Shown here piece after piece: positions 7,258 to 14,459 of a DNA stretch of 14,459 nucleotides (positions within the stretch are counted from its first letter, which is position 1; each line of letters starts with the position of its first letter). The notes under the pieces are model-generated. The model did no database searches and was not told the origin of the DNA. It saw only the letters and a program-made list of their open reading frames with translations. Source of the DNA: Gracilaria caudata (Eukaryota; Rhodophyta; Florideophyceae; Gracilariales; Gracilariaceae). The translations under genes and the position numbers were made by a program. The stretch lies in assembly GCA_030374735.1 (NCBI GenBank), contig JASCIV010000601.1, forward strand, positions 1 to 14,459, read 5' to 3'.

Positions 7258-10200
7258 TCAGTTGTATATATCTCCTTCCTCGAAAGTTATTCGTCGGAAT
7301 TCTGGGTCAGCCGAGTTTCCCTGAGAAAGGCGATGGCCAACCCCGCCGATTGTTGCTCCACACTCAGGGCATCGAGATTCCATTACTGCGCCACCACAGT
7401 CTGCTATAGCGTAGGTATGTCCATTTGGACATCGGTAATAGTGACCGCCAAAGCCTCCTATACCGCTCCCTACGTCATTTGCCAATGCGTGAAATACCAT
7501 CCTTCTCTCTTCTTGAGTAACAGGTTTGTAGCATAGACTGGAGAGCTTTTCCAGTAGCTCGTTCGCCAACTCTTTCAGATCTGGGAAGAGGTCTCCCATC
7601 TCTTCAAGTTCCATGGCACAATCCGTTTTCTGCTCAACTGTTGATTGAACCCTTGGCTGATAGTTGAACCCAATGTTGTCCATGTCCGAATACAACTCGT
7701 ACAAACCCAGGGCATACATCTTCACCATGGCAGTTCTTCTTGTCTCGAACTTGTTCGAAGAGCAGTATTGCATGATCTCTTCAAATTCTCTTCTCGCCTT
7801 TTCCCTCAACAATCTTGTTTCTTTCAGCTGAATCTCCTGTTTCCCTTCCACCTTTTCTGGCTCTGAATTTTCTTCGTATTGATTCATGCCTTTCTCACCC
7901 CTCTCGTTCTCTCTAACCCAGTAACATGCTATCCGGGCACGAAGCAGAGTACTCTTCAGACAGACTTCCATTGCCAGGAGCTTTGGCAACGGATCTGGCC
8001 TAATCTCTTGGAAATTCGTCTCTGGCAAAGATATGTTTTCTCGAATGGCTTTCGCCTTTTCCATGCTGTACAGAATCGCTGTGGGGCCTTTCTCTGCATC
8101 TCCCGTTAAGAGCTCACGTGCTCTCGAAGTTTGTAGTTGGGCTTGCTTGTAGATAGAGTACGCTCGATTTGACGACGGGTTCGTGCTGGATCCAGACTCC
8201 TCTTCTGAAGGATCTGAAACGTTTCGAAGTGCCTTCCCGAGACGATCAATTGCGTTGTTTATCGAATCATATTTCGCCTGCATGAGGACGACCCACTTTC
8301 TTTGTGTAATAACCAAGTCATGAAATGCCACTATGCGCTTATATCGATTAATACCATGAATTTCCGCTTTGCAAAGAATACATCGCGGCTTCGCCCGTTG
8401 CTTCGGATCGTATGGACCCTTCCGCAGTAATTTGAGTTCCTCTAAATCAATAACTGACGACCACTTTTGGGCTGAGTCCTTGTGATAAAAGCTCTCCATA
8501 TCTAAATGCCGATCCAAAGTGTCCACAGTAAAAACATGACCACACGGTAGCACCATCACGGGGTTATTCTCATCATCGTCGTCGACAAGGTCTTTCAGAG
8601 TCTTCAGGGTTAAGAAGTCCACCGTTTGGCTACCGGTATGGGTTGTGTATATCATTTCCTTTTTGGCACAAGTTGGGCAATATTCTTTCGAAGGACATTG
8701 TTCTCCACATAGCGATGGGCACTGGTGTCCGCATTCAAGTGTTGCAGAACATCTAGAGTCGCATGGGAGCCTCACACAGGGAGTGGCACAAAGCTGGGTA
8801 CACTTCAGCTGAGACCCGCATGTGCACTTCCATGAGCATGGCTCGCAACAAGAGAAGCAAACATCAGAACATGGTAAAGGACAGTTTGAGTGCTCACATT
8901 TCATTAAACACGTCGTACTGGAACATGGAGGGCATGACTTAGCATCATGACATGGACTTGAGTTGCATATATGTCCACACAGTAGAACACGGGTGCATCT
9001 TTCTTTGCAGGCACCTGTATGTTCCCTGGGGTTCTCCATTGAATCAGTTATTGGGCATTCGAAGCACAAATTCTTGCAGACGTGACCGCACTCTCGAATT
9101 CCTCCGCAGATCTTTCGACACACGTTCTTGCCTGCTTCCCAACAAAAAATATCATTGGAGTGGCCGCATCGCCCCTGTACGTTTCTGGCTATAACTTCCA
9201 TGCATTTGTAGCTCTCCTCTATGTGTTTCTTCTTTTGACATACTGAATCCAATTCGTGCCCGCAAGGGAGCGCAATATGCACCGGGTACTGACAATTGCC
9301 ACATTCCTGATAACATAAGCGGTGACATGGGTGTTGACAGCCCGGAATTAATCGCTGGCAGTCTTCCATGCAATCCTCAATAACATGATTCAGGTCATCC
9401 GGATGACATCTTCTTCGACATTTGTGTCCACAGCTCTTTCTAGCACCGCAATTTATGCTACAACCTCCATCAGCGGATATACTCTCGGGCTTTGAAGCAA
9501 AGAATGTGTTCCCATGATTCTGACACTTCAATGGAAGGTGTGGACCTAGAAGCTCTTGGCTCTGCAATAGATCCAAGACGGTATGGAACATTTTAGCTTT
9601 CCGGGACGATCTTATAGTTTCTGCTGATCCGATTATGTACATTCCATGCTTTGCTCTCGTAAGCATGACATTAATCCGATTTGCGAACTTCAGAAACCCA
9701 ACGCTTCCTCTATCATTGCAACGCACTGTTGACACTAAGACGATTTCTGCTTCTTCCCCCTGAAAGTTGTCCACAGTCGAAAGTCTTAAGCAGTCCTTGA
9801 GACTCGTAAGCCTCGCTCCTCTCGGATCTCGAACTTCGAAAGCGTCGCTTGTACTCCTTTCCTCATTTCCCGTGTTTGGTCCATGATCATAGTTGTTATC
9901 TATATTGATCCCTGATGACTGTATGTCTTGAAGATCGAGTTCGTCGATGTGAACAAGGATTTTCTCCTTCAAAAACTTCTCTCTGAACAACAAAAGCTGA
10001 CCAACGTAAGGAGTCAAAATTGCAATCTGATGAGGCTCATAGCCTTGCCGAATTACATACCGTGCCAGCGCACAAATAAATTCCACTTCATGTACGTTGG
10101 AGAAGGACTTTGTCTGCTCATTTTCAAGCTCTGGGTGACGATGAGAAACGAAAAACAGTGGCTTCTGAAATCCTAGAGGATGTTGTGGCAGCGTGAATAC

Positions 10201-13200
10201 ATTGGCTGAATCAAGGAGGTATGGATACATCGTTTCCCGAGGGATCTGAGATATAGTCGGGTGCATCCGTCGCTGAGATTTTAGCTTCGCCACTGGACAT
10301 ATTCCATCCCTCGCTATGCGCTCAAACAAGGAAATATCCAGATCGTAGTAGAAGCCGGATTCCTGACTCAGGCGATATTCCGAAACTTTTGGTCTCAGCT
10401 GTAGATGATCACCGATCAAAATCAATTGCTTTGTTCTTGCCGACATCGATGAAAGTATATGAGACTCTAGAACTTCGGCTGCTTCCTCGCATATGATGAC
10501 TGCTGGAGCCAAAGCTTGTAGAAGATCATTATACTTCGCTGCGCCTGACGTGGTGCAGCCTATGACACGGGCTCGACGAAGGCATGCAAGCCTAGATACG
10601 TTCTTCGTTTCATTCAGCATCTGGAACCATTTTTGATGATCCTCGAAGAGTTTCTTCATCTTCATCATCATGTCTTTTTCGAAGTCTGCACGGAGAACGT
10701 TTATCTTGCTTGCCCTCTCCGTTCGCAATGCCTCGCGTTCAGCCCACAACCATCTATTGAGTGCCTTTGAAAAATTTCCCTGAAGTCGAAACCCTTCATT
10801 ATCAGAAGCTACATCACTAGCGATAACTCCATTTCTTTGATGACCGGGAATATCTCTCTCTGAACTATTCTTAGAGAAGACTGAACAAGGGCTTGATCTT
10901 CCGGAAACAACTTCTTGGTAAAAAGATGGATCTGTCTCTTGCAGCCATTCACCAAAGCAATTTTCCTTCTCTTTCGTAGATTTCATTTTGTTAATGTGCT
11001 TCTCAAGTTTCTTTTCGACGGCCTTGCACTGATTTCGTATTAATGCCAAGTCTCGACGTTGGTTGAATCCAGAAGTCGCTCTTACCATCAACTCCAGAGA
11101 ACGCGTTTTCAAAGCGTCATGTCTCGACATGGAGCCCACTCGGACTATTTCAGAGAGCCCCACGTAGTTTGTGTCCAGTAAAGCACTTAGAAACTGATCT
11201 AGTGCATGGTTTGTGTAGCAGATACATAGGATAGGATCTAGGTATGGTTGTTTAAGGTCGTCGACAGCGTCAGGTGGCCTAATCCCAGTCATTGAACGGG
11301 ACCAAGTGGAGTTCCGTATCCCTGTCGAATTGCTGAGTAATGCCTGCATGATTTTTACACCTATGTATGTCTTTCCACATCCTGGGGGCCCTTGAATCAT
11401 TGCAATCCCTTTCACCAGACCGCTGACAAAAGATTCTATTTGATTCTTGTCGAGGCAGATTTCGTTCTCCTTTTCATGTAATAGCTTTTGGAGCGCGTCA
11501 AAATCATCGACGACTACATCTTGGAGTTCTCCGCATTGCGTCGAAGAATTGTTTTTGAGCAGAAAGGAAAGGTCGTAACGAGTAGCTGAAGTTATATAAG
11601 AAGCTAATGCAGAATTTGACCTGCTCGTTTCGAGCTCTTCTTCAGCAACCCTCGTCTTGACTAGCTTCTTGTCCACAAATTTCGCCAGCAGCGGATGTCC
11701 TTTTAAGTTCGCTTTTTGCAGGGCGTTCAAGACAGGAATGGTGCCCGCAACAAAATGACCCCGGATTTGCAACAAGACATTCGTTGCACCCTCGGCGCTG
11801 CGACTCTTTTTACCGACCAAAGCGTTAATTAGCAAAGCGTTATCCTTGAATGCAACTGGTTGTACATGTAAGGTAGTGCAGCGGTCCTTGTACCTCCCCA
11901 ACTGGTTTCTTCCCTCGGGGTGGACGTAAGCAAATATAAGTTTGGCTTCACCTATGTCAACATGAGATTCACCGTTTTCTTCAACAAAGGCTTCCGGGCG
12001 AACGGGAGCTTGATCTTCACCTGCATCGCGACGCTTTGCGTGTGCTTTGACATTCAGAGCAATACACACGATGGAATTTGGTTGAAGCAATCGAGATCCA
12101 TATCCGAAATTCCATGCGATCTCCCTGTCCTTCTCTTTGCTTGATGGGAAGATCTGATCAAACCCAAGCCGAATAAGCACACCACGTGTGGGAGAAGCTA
12201 CCACACCAGATACAAGAACGTTTCGAAGTAGAAGACAAGATCCTTGAGAGTGGTGATCTTCACCGAAGCTGAAGTGGTTCTTCTTTTTGGAAATTATGGA
12301 TGAAGGATTCGCAAGAAAAAACTGGTGAACAGCAGAGCGTAAGGGTGCCATCATGTCTTCTCTCAACAACCGAAACTGAATGTCTAAATGACGGTCTACA
12401 TCATCTTGCACCCAACTGCTCGAAACCTCTGCGAGCCTACCTGATTGTAACGGGAGATATGGCGGCACCAGGCAGGTTATTTCCGCTTCTGTTGGAAGAA
12501 CTTGGATGGACCGAAAGTCTTCTAGGTCATTATCATGACGTGGGCCTTCTTTCCTAAGTGAACCTGGCCCTTGGGATGCGAATGCCTTTGCCTCGTACTT
12601 TGACACTTGAGAGGTTTCTGGGAGATTTTTCACACCTTCGCTATTGCGTTCGTACCTCTCTTTGTTTCTACCAATCTCCGTAAGGCGATCGATTTTCTGT
12701 AGTGCTTCTTGGACGAGTTTACCGGTATCATTAGTTATCATGACATACCTATCAAACGTTTTGCTCAGGGAAGGCATGATGTTATCCCATAGGTCATCTG
12801 TTCGCGCCTGATACACGACGCGACATGTTGCAAGACACAAATCCAAAAACGGTATAACACAGTCAAGTCCAGAAGAAGGATGATATTCCAAGGGGTCCTG
12901 AACACGAAGACAGCTATCTGTTACGTCACCATGTCTCGCAACGAGCAGGGTTTCAAGGGATTTGACGTAGCGCAAGAAGAAGATTTTATGATTGAAAACG
13001 TGGTGGTATATACGAGACACATCTGAGGTACGTACAGAATGAGTGAAATCTGGATGAGTTAGAAGAAAGCAAAGCGGAACTGCGACTCTTTGAAACGAAA
13101 CGAGGTGACTGGTGTTCCCAGCGTCAAGACTTTGGCTGACGGAAAGGATGCGCGAAAGCTGTTCAGCACCTTGATTATCGGCTAGAAGCCGGACAATAGG

Positions 13201-13377
13201 ATCCTTATATGGGTCAATCAAGGCGGAGAGTATGAGTTTCCGCATATCATGTTGATGGCGAAACTTCTTTTTGACGAGACTATGAAACGGGGCAAGCCCG
13301 GACCGTCGCGTGGAAGGAGACGATGAGGATGGAGGAGCTTTCTTCGTGGATATTGATGTGGATCCCAAGGAAGACAT
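7258..13377 (-). CDS. ZNFX1-like SF1 helicase with NFX1-type zinc fingers and C-terminal RZ finger
   Basis: This intronless frame encodes 2039 residues, similar in size to animal ZNFX1. A Ser-rich N-terminus leads to a helical region (about 30-235) and the family segment DIQFRLLRED. The UPF1-type SF1 helicase core follows: Walker A GPPGCGKT at 663-670, motif Ia near 715-730, motif II CEEAAE at 963-968, motif III IGDHLQL near 988-994, QRRMHP near 1035, VDNFQGEE near 1202, and NVMLTRAKHG near 1235. A charged, probably coiled-coil insertion separates motifs Ia and II (about 775-925), as in relatives. About 1300-1575 is a Cys/His-rich array of NFX1-type fingers. A RING-like remnant follows (C1612-x-H1614, C1666-x2-C1669), then a coiled coil near 1830-1872. 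The C-terminal RZ finger has C1983, H1987, C1994, C2003 and C2006, the pattern of RNF213 and ZNFX1. Animal relatives act in small-RNA inheritance and antiviral RNA sensing, and RZ fingers can give E3 ubiquitin ligase activity; the role here is inferred. The ATG at 13377 has A at -3. Confidence 0.93.
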   Translation of the reverse strand: MSSLGSTSISTKKAPPSSSSPSTRRSGLAPFHSLVKKKFRHQHDMRKLILSALIDPYKDPIVRLLADNQGAEQLSRILSVSQSLDAGNTSHLVSFQRVAVPLCFLLTHPDFTHSVRTSDVSRIYHHVFNHKIFFLRYVKSLETLLVARHGDVTDSCLRVQDPLEYHPSSGLDCVIPFLDLCLATCRVVYQARTDDLWDNIMPSLSKTFDRYVMITNDTGKLVQEALQKIDRLTEIGRNKERYERNSEGVKNLPETSQVSKYEAKAFASQGPGSLRKEGPRHDNDLEDFRSIQVLPTEAEITCLVPPYLPLQSGRLAEVSSSWVQDDVDRHLDIQFRLLREDMMAPLRSAVHQFFLANPSSIISKKKNHFSFGEDHHSQGSCLLLRNVLVSGVVASPTRGVLIRLGFDQIFPSSKEKDREIAWNFGYGSRLLQPNSIVCIALNVKAHAKRRDAGEDQAPVRPEAFVEENGESHVDIGEAKLIFAYVHPEGRNQLGRYKDRCTTLHVQPVAFKDNALLINALVGKKSRSAEGATNVLLQIRGHFVAGTIPVLNALQKANLKGHPLLAKFVDKKLVKTRVAEEELETSRSNSALASYITSATRYDLSFLLKNNSSTQCGELQDVVVDDFDALQKLLHEKENEICLDKNQIESFVSGLVKGIAMIQGPPGCGKTYIGVKIMQALLSNSTGIRNSTWSRSMTGIRPPDAVDDLKQPYLDPILCICYTNHALDQFLSALLDTNYVGLSEIVRVGSMSRHDALKTRSLELMVRATSGFNQRRDLALIRNQCKAVEKKLEKHINKMKSTKEKENCFGEWLQETDPSFYQEVVSGRSSPCSVFSKNSSERDIPGHQRNGVIASDVASDNEGFRLQGNFSKALNRWLWAEREALRTERASKINVLRADFEKDMMMKMKKLFEDHQKWFQMLNETKNVSRLACLRRARVIGCTTSGAAKYNDLLQALAPAVIICEEAAEVLESHILSSMSARTKQLILIGDHLQLRPKVSEYRLSQESGFYYDLDISLFERIARDGICPVAKLKSQRRMHPTISQIPRETMYPYLLDSANVFTLPQHPLGFQKPLFFVSHRHPELENEQTKSFSNVHEVEFICALARYVIRQGYEPHQIAILTPYVGQLLLFREKFLKEKILVHIDELDLQDIQSSGINIDNNYDHGPNTGNEERSTSDAFEVRDPRGARLTSLKDCLRLSTVDNFQGEEAEIVLVSTVRCNDRGSVGFLKFANRINVMLTRAKHGMYIIGSAETIRSSRKAKMFHTVLDLLQSQELLGPHLPLKCQNHGNTFFASKPESISADGGCSINCGARKSCGHKCRRRCHPDDLNHVIEDCMEDCQRLIPGCQHPCHRLCYQECGNCQYPVHIALPCGHELDSVCQKKKHIEESYKCMEVIARNVQGRCGHSNDIFCWEAGKNVCRKICGGIRECGHVCKNLCFECPITDSMENPREHTGACKERCTRVLLCGHICNSSPCHDAKSCPPCSSTTCLMKCEHSNCPLPCSDVCFSCCEPCSWKCTCGSQLKCTQLCATPCVRLPCDSRCSATLECGHQCPSLCGEQCPSKEYCPTCAKKEMIYTTHTGSQTVDFLTLKTLKDLVDDDDENNPVMVLPCGHVFTVDTLDRHLDMESFYHKDSAQKWSSVIDLEELKLLRKGPYDPKQRAKPRCILCKAEIHGINRYKRIVAFHDLVITQRKWVVLMQAKYDSINNAIDRLGKALRNVSDPSEEESGSSTNPSSNRAYSIYKQAQLQTSRARELLTGDAEKGPTAILYSMEKAKAIRENISLPETNFQEIRPDPLPKLLAMEVCLKSTLLRARIACYWVRENERGEKGMNQYEENSEPEKVEGKQEIQLKETRLLREKARREFEEIMQYCSSNKFETRRTAMVKMYALGLYELYSDMDNIGFNYQPRVQSTVEQKTDCAMELEEMGDLFPDLKELANELLEKLSSLCYKPVTQEERRMVFHALANDVGSGIGGFGGHYYRCPNGHTYAIADCGGAVMESRCPECGATIGGVGHRLSQGNSADPEFRRITFEEGDIYN

Positions 13378-13566
13378 TGTGATTTGTTGACACTTGAAGG
13401 AGAATGGAGAGGATTACGATGAGTGAAAGGCTTTGCAGACGAGACAAGATCAAACGTCCTTGCGAACATTGATGAACAGGGTTACGAAGATTGCTTCTTG
13501 GGGACTACGTATTCCCGGTTGAGCCGTGCGTTCAGCGAGTGGATTTTGATCTCTTTCTCTCAGTGA

Positions 13567-13596
13567 CCAATCACAGCGCTCCATTTCAGGCGCCAA
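13567..13596 (-). promoter_or_regulatory. CCAAT box and E2F-like half-site upstream of the helicase gene
   Basis: GACCAATCA (CCAAT at 13567-13571) fits the NF-Y site well. Eighteen bases further on, GGCGCCAA at 13589-13596 reads TTGGCGCC on the minus strand, an E2F-like core. They lie about 190 and 215 bases upstream of the helicase ATG. The pairing resembles the elements before DHFR-TS. Confidence 0.48.
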
Positions 13597-13694
13597 CGTG
13601 GCTCTTGATCTGACGGTCAGGTACAGAACACTGTTCTTGTCCAGCACAGAGCACTGCACAGCAGTATTAATAGACTATTGATCTAATCATCATG

Positions 13695-13761
13695 ATGGTA
13701 CGAAAGATACCAAATACCACTAAAGTTTATCTACGGATTGTACTGGTATCTTTTGTACCAT
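13695..13761. repeat. Inverted repeat, 18 bp arms with 31 bp spacer
   Basis: ATGGTAC at 13695-13701 begins a left arm ending at 13712; the right arm is 13744-13761. The arms are reverse complements with one mismatch in 18. It lies about 320 bases upstream of the helicase ATG. It could be a short mobile-element relic, a regulatory stem or a small-RNA precursor. Confidence 0.75.
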
Positions 13762-13973
13762 GAACCCTTGCACTGAGCTCAACAACTCCTGAGACTGCAA
13801 ATAAAAGTGATCATCACAATGATTATCTTCCTCTTTTCTGGATCCGAAAATCCCCCTTTTCCGAAACTATGAGGGTGCAAGTGCAATCTCTTGTCTCAGT
13901 GAAGCCTTCCTTTTTCAAAGCGCGGAGAGATCTCAGTTAAAAAGTGCACACTGCGCAGAGTTGATTCCGAAGA

Positions 13974-13995
13974 CTACGTGACACGTAGTACGTGT
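13974..13995. promoter_or_regulatory. Overlapping palindromes with three ACGTG cores
   Basis: CTACGTG, a spacer base, then CACGTAG form a perfect palindrome at 13974-13988. ACACGTA, a spacer base, then TACGTGT form a second at 13981-13995 that overlaps it. Three ACGTG cores, in alternating orientation, fall within 22 bases. ACGTG is the core bound by many bZIP and bHLH factors. No gene is seen close by, so the target would lie upstream of the helicase gene or beyond the window. Confidence 0.5.
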
Positions 13996-14116
13996 ATGCA
14001 ATCTCTGATCATATCCCCATCCGGGAGATATGAATTGCCAACTAATTTAACTAAATTATCAAGGCAACAATTGTACTTCTTCGCTGATGGATCTGATGTT
14101 ATCTATACCTCATTCA

Positions 14117-14135
14117 AACTTTGAATTTCAAAGTT
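14117..14135. repeat. Perfect 19 bp AT-rich palindrome
   Basis: AACTTTGAA and TTCAAAGTT are exact reverse complements around a single T. An overlapping smaller palindrome, TTCAAACTTTGAA, lies at its left. A dimeric binding site is possible, but nothing identifies a factor. Confidence 0.5.
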
Positions 14136-14376
14136 GTAACAAGTTTGCTCTGGGTTTTTGGCTTGAGAAAATGTTTTGTGTAATAAACAACTTTTCTTCA
14201 GATTTGTAAGCTGGGCCAGACATGGATCTTCGCTCGTTTTTGCTCCGCATTCAGGGGGTGTCTACACCTGGACATTTCACGACGCTTTTTGTCCAATTCC
14301 CCATGAACCGGTAAAAAGTTTGTCCCAATATGACACGTAGCATTTGTCTCCGGCGCGTCTACGATCGTCTTGAAAT

Positions 14377-14401
14377 TGGGTACGCTACAGAGGCGTACCC
14401 A
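14377..14401. repeat. Perfect 9 bp hairpin
   Basis: TGGGTACGC at 14377-14385 and GCGTACCCA at 14393-14401 are exact reverse complements with a 7-base loop. It is GC-rich enough to be stable as RNA. I see no tRNA or other known RNA around it. Confidence 0.5.
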
Positions 14402-14459
14402 CGCTCTGGACATCTACCGGTTTGCTCGATGGACTAAAGGCATCGCAAAGCTGTCGTTG

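Larger units (their letters stand above)
13378..14459. other. Helicase upstream region and terminal spacer, no supported gene
   Basis: The left part (13378 to about 13660) should be the promoter and 5' leader of the helicase gene; it holds a CCAAT box and an E2F half-site. The remainder has several inverted repeats, annotated separately. A 71-codon ATG frame (14198-14413, minus) starts directly after a stop codon and shows no recognised domain, so I do not call it a gene. Confidence 0.5.

Noticed and set aside
13450..13659. 69-codon minus-strand frame upstream of the helicase
   Set aside because: Its first codon is GTG, not ATG, and it covers the CCAAT box and E2F-like site, so it is promoter sequence read by chance.
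14198..14413. 71-codon minus-strand frame near the right edge, considered as a retroelement fragment
   Set aside because: It begins directly after a stop codon, has no recognised motif and no neighbouring element features.
1..14459. CRISPR arrays, rRNA or bacterial operon signals
   Set aside because: No regularly spaced direct repeats, no rRNA-like stretch and no Shine-Dalgarno or operon layout were seen; the gene content is eukaryotic.

Overview
This is eukaryotic nuclear DNA with long, intronless reading frames, AT-rich spacers and no bacterial-style operons. Two points limit the organism. The thymidylate enzymes are one fused DHFR-TS protein, an arrangement of plants, algae, alveolates, stramenopiles and kinetoplastids, not of animals or fungi. 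Second, a 6.1 kb helicase gene with no intron, together with E2F-type promoter sites, points to a compact-genome protist or alga. A red alga is my best guess, from general character only and at low confidence.

Layout from left to right. Positions 1-446 (minus) hold the N-terminal part of a Sel1-repeat protein that runs off the left edge. An AT-rich stretch at about 672-1030 (plus) carries what looks like the decayed C-terminal end of a piggyBac-type transposase. A small possible coiled-coil protein lies at 1741-2115 (plus). A 1.4 kb spacer follows, with a striking near-perfect hairpin at 2663-2734. A C2H2 zinc-finger regulator with an AT-hook-like motif is at 3510-4661 (plus). It converges on a bifunctional dihydrofolate reductase-thymidylate synthase at 5017-6462 (minus). 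Upstream of that gene is a promoter region with several E2F-type sites. A 2039-residue ZNFX1-like protein (SF1 helicase, NFX1-type zinc fingers, C-terminal RZ finger) occupies 7258-13377 (minus). The last 1.1 kb is a non-coding region with an E2F half-site, a CCAAT box and several inverted repeats.

The genes do not form one pathway. DHFR-TS makes dTMP and recycles folate for DNA synthesis, and its upstream E2F-like palindromes fit S-phase control. The ZNFX1-like protein belongs to a family tied to RNA surveillance, small-RNA inheritance and antiviral defence in animals. The zinc-finger protein is probably a DNA-binding regulator of unknown targets. I found no convincing new multi-gene system. 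The items most worth checking are the E2F promoter architecture, the RZ finger on the ZNFX1-like protein, the altered NADPH-site motif in DHFR, and the hairpins at 2663-2734 and 13695-13761.
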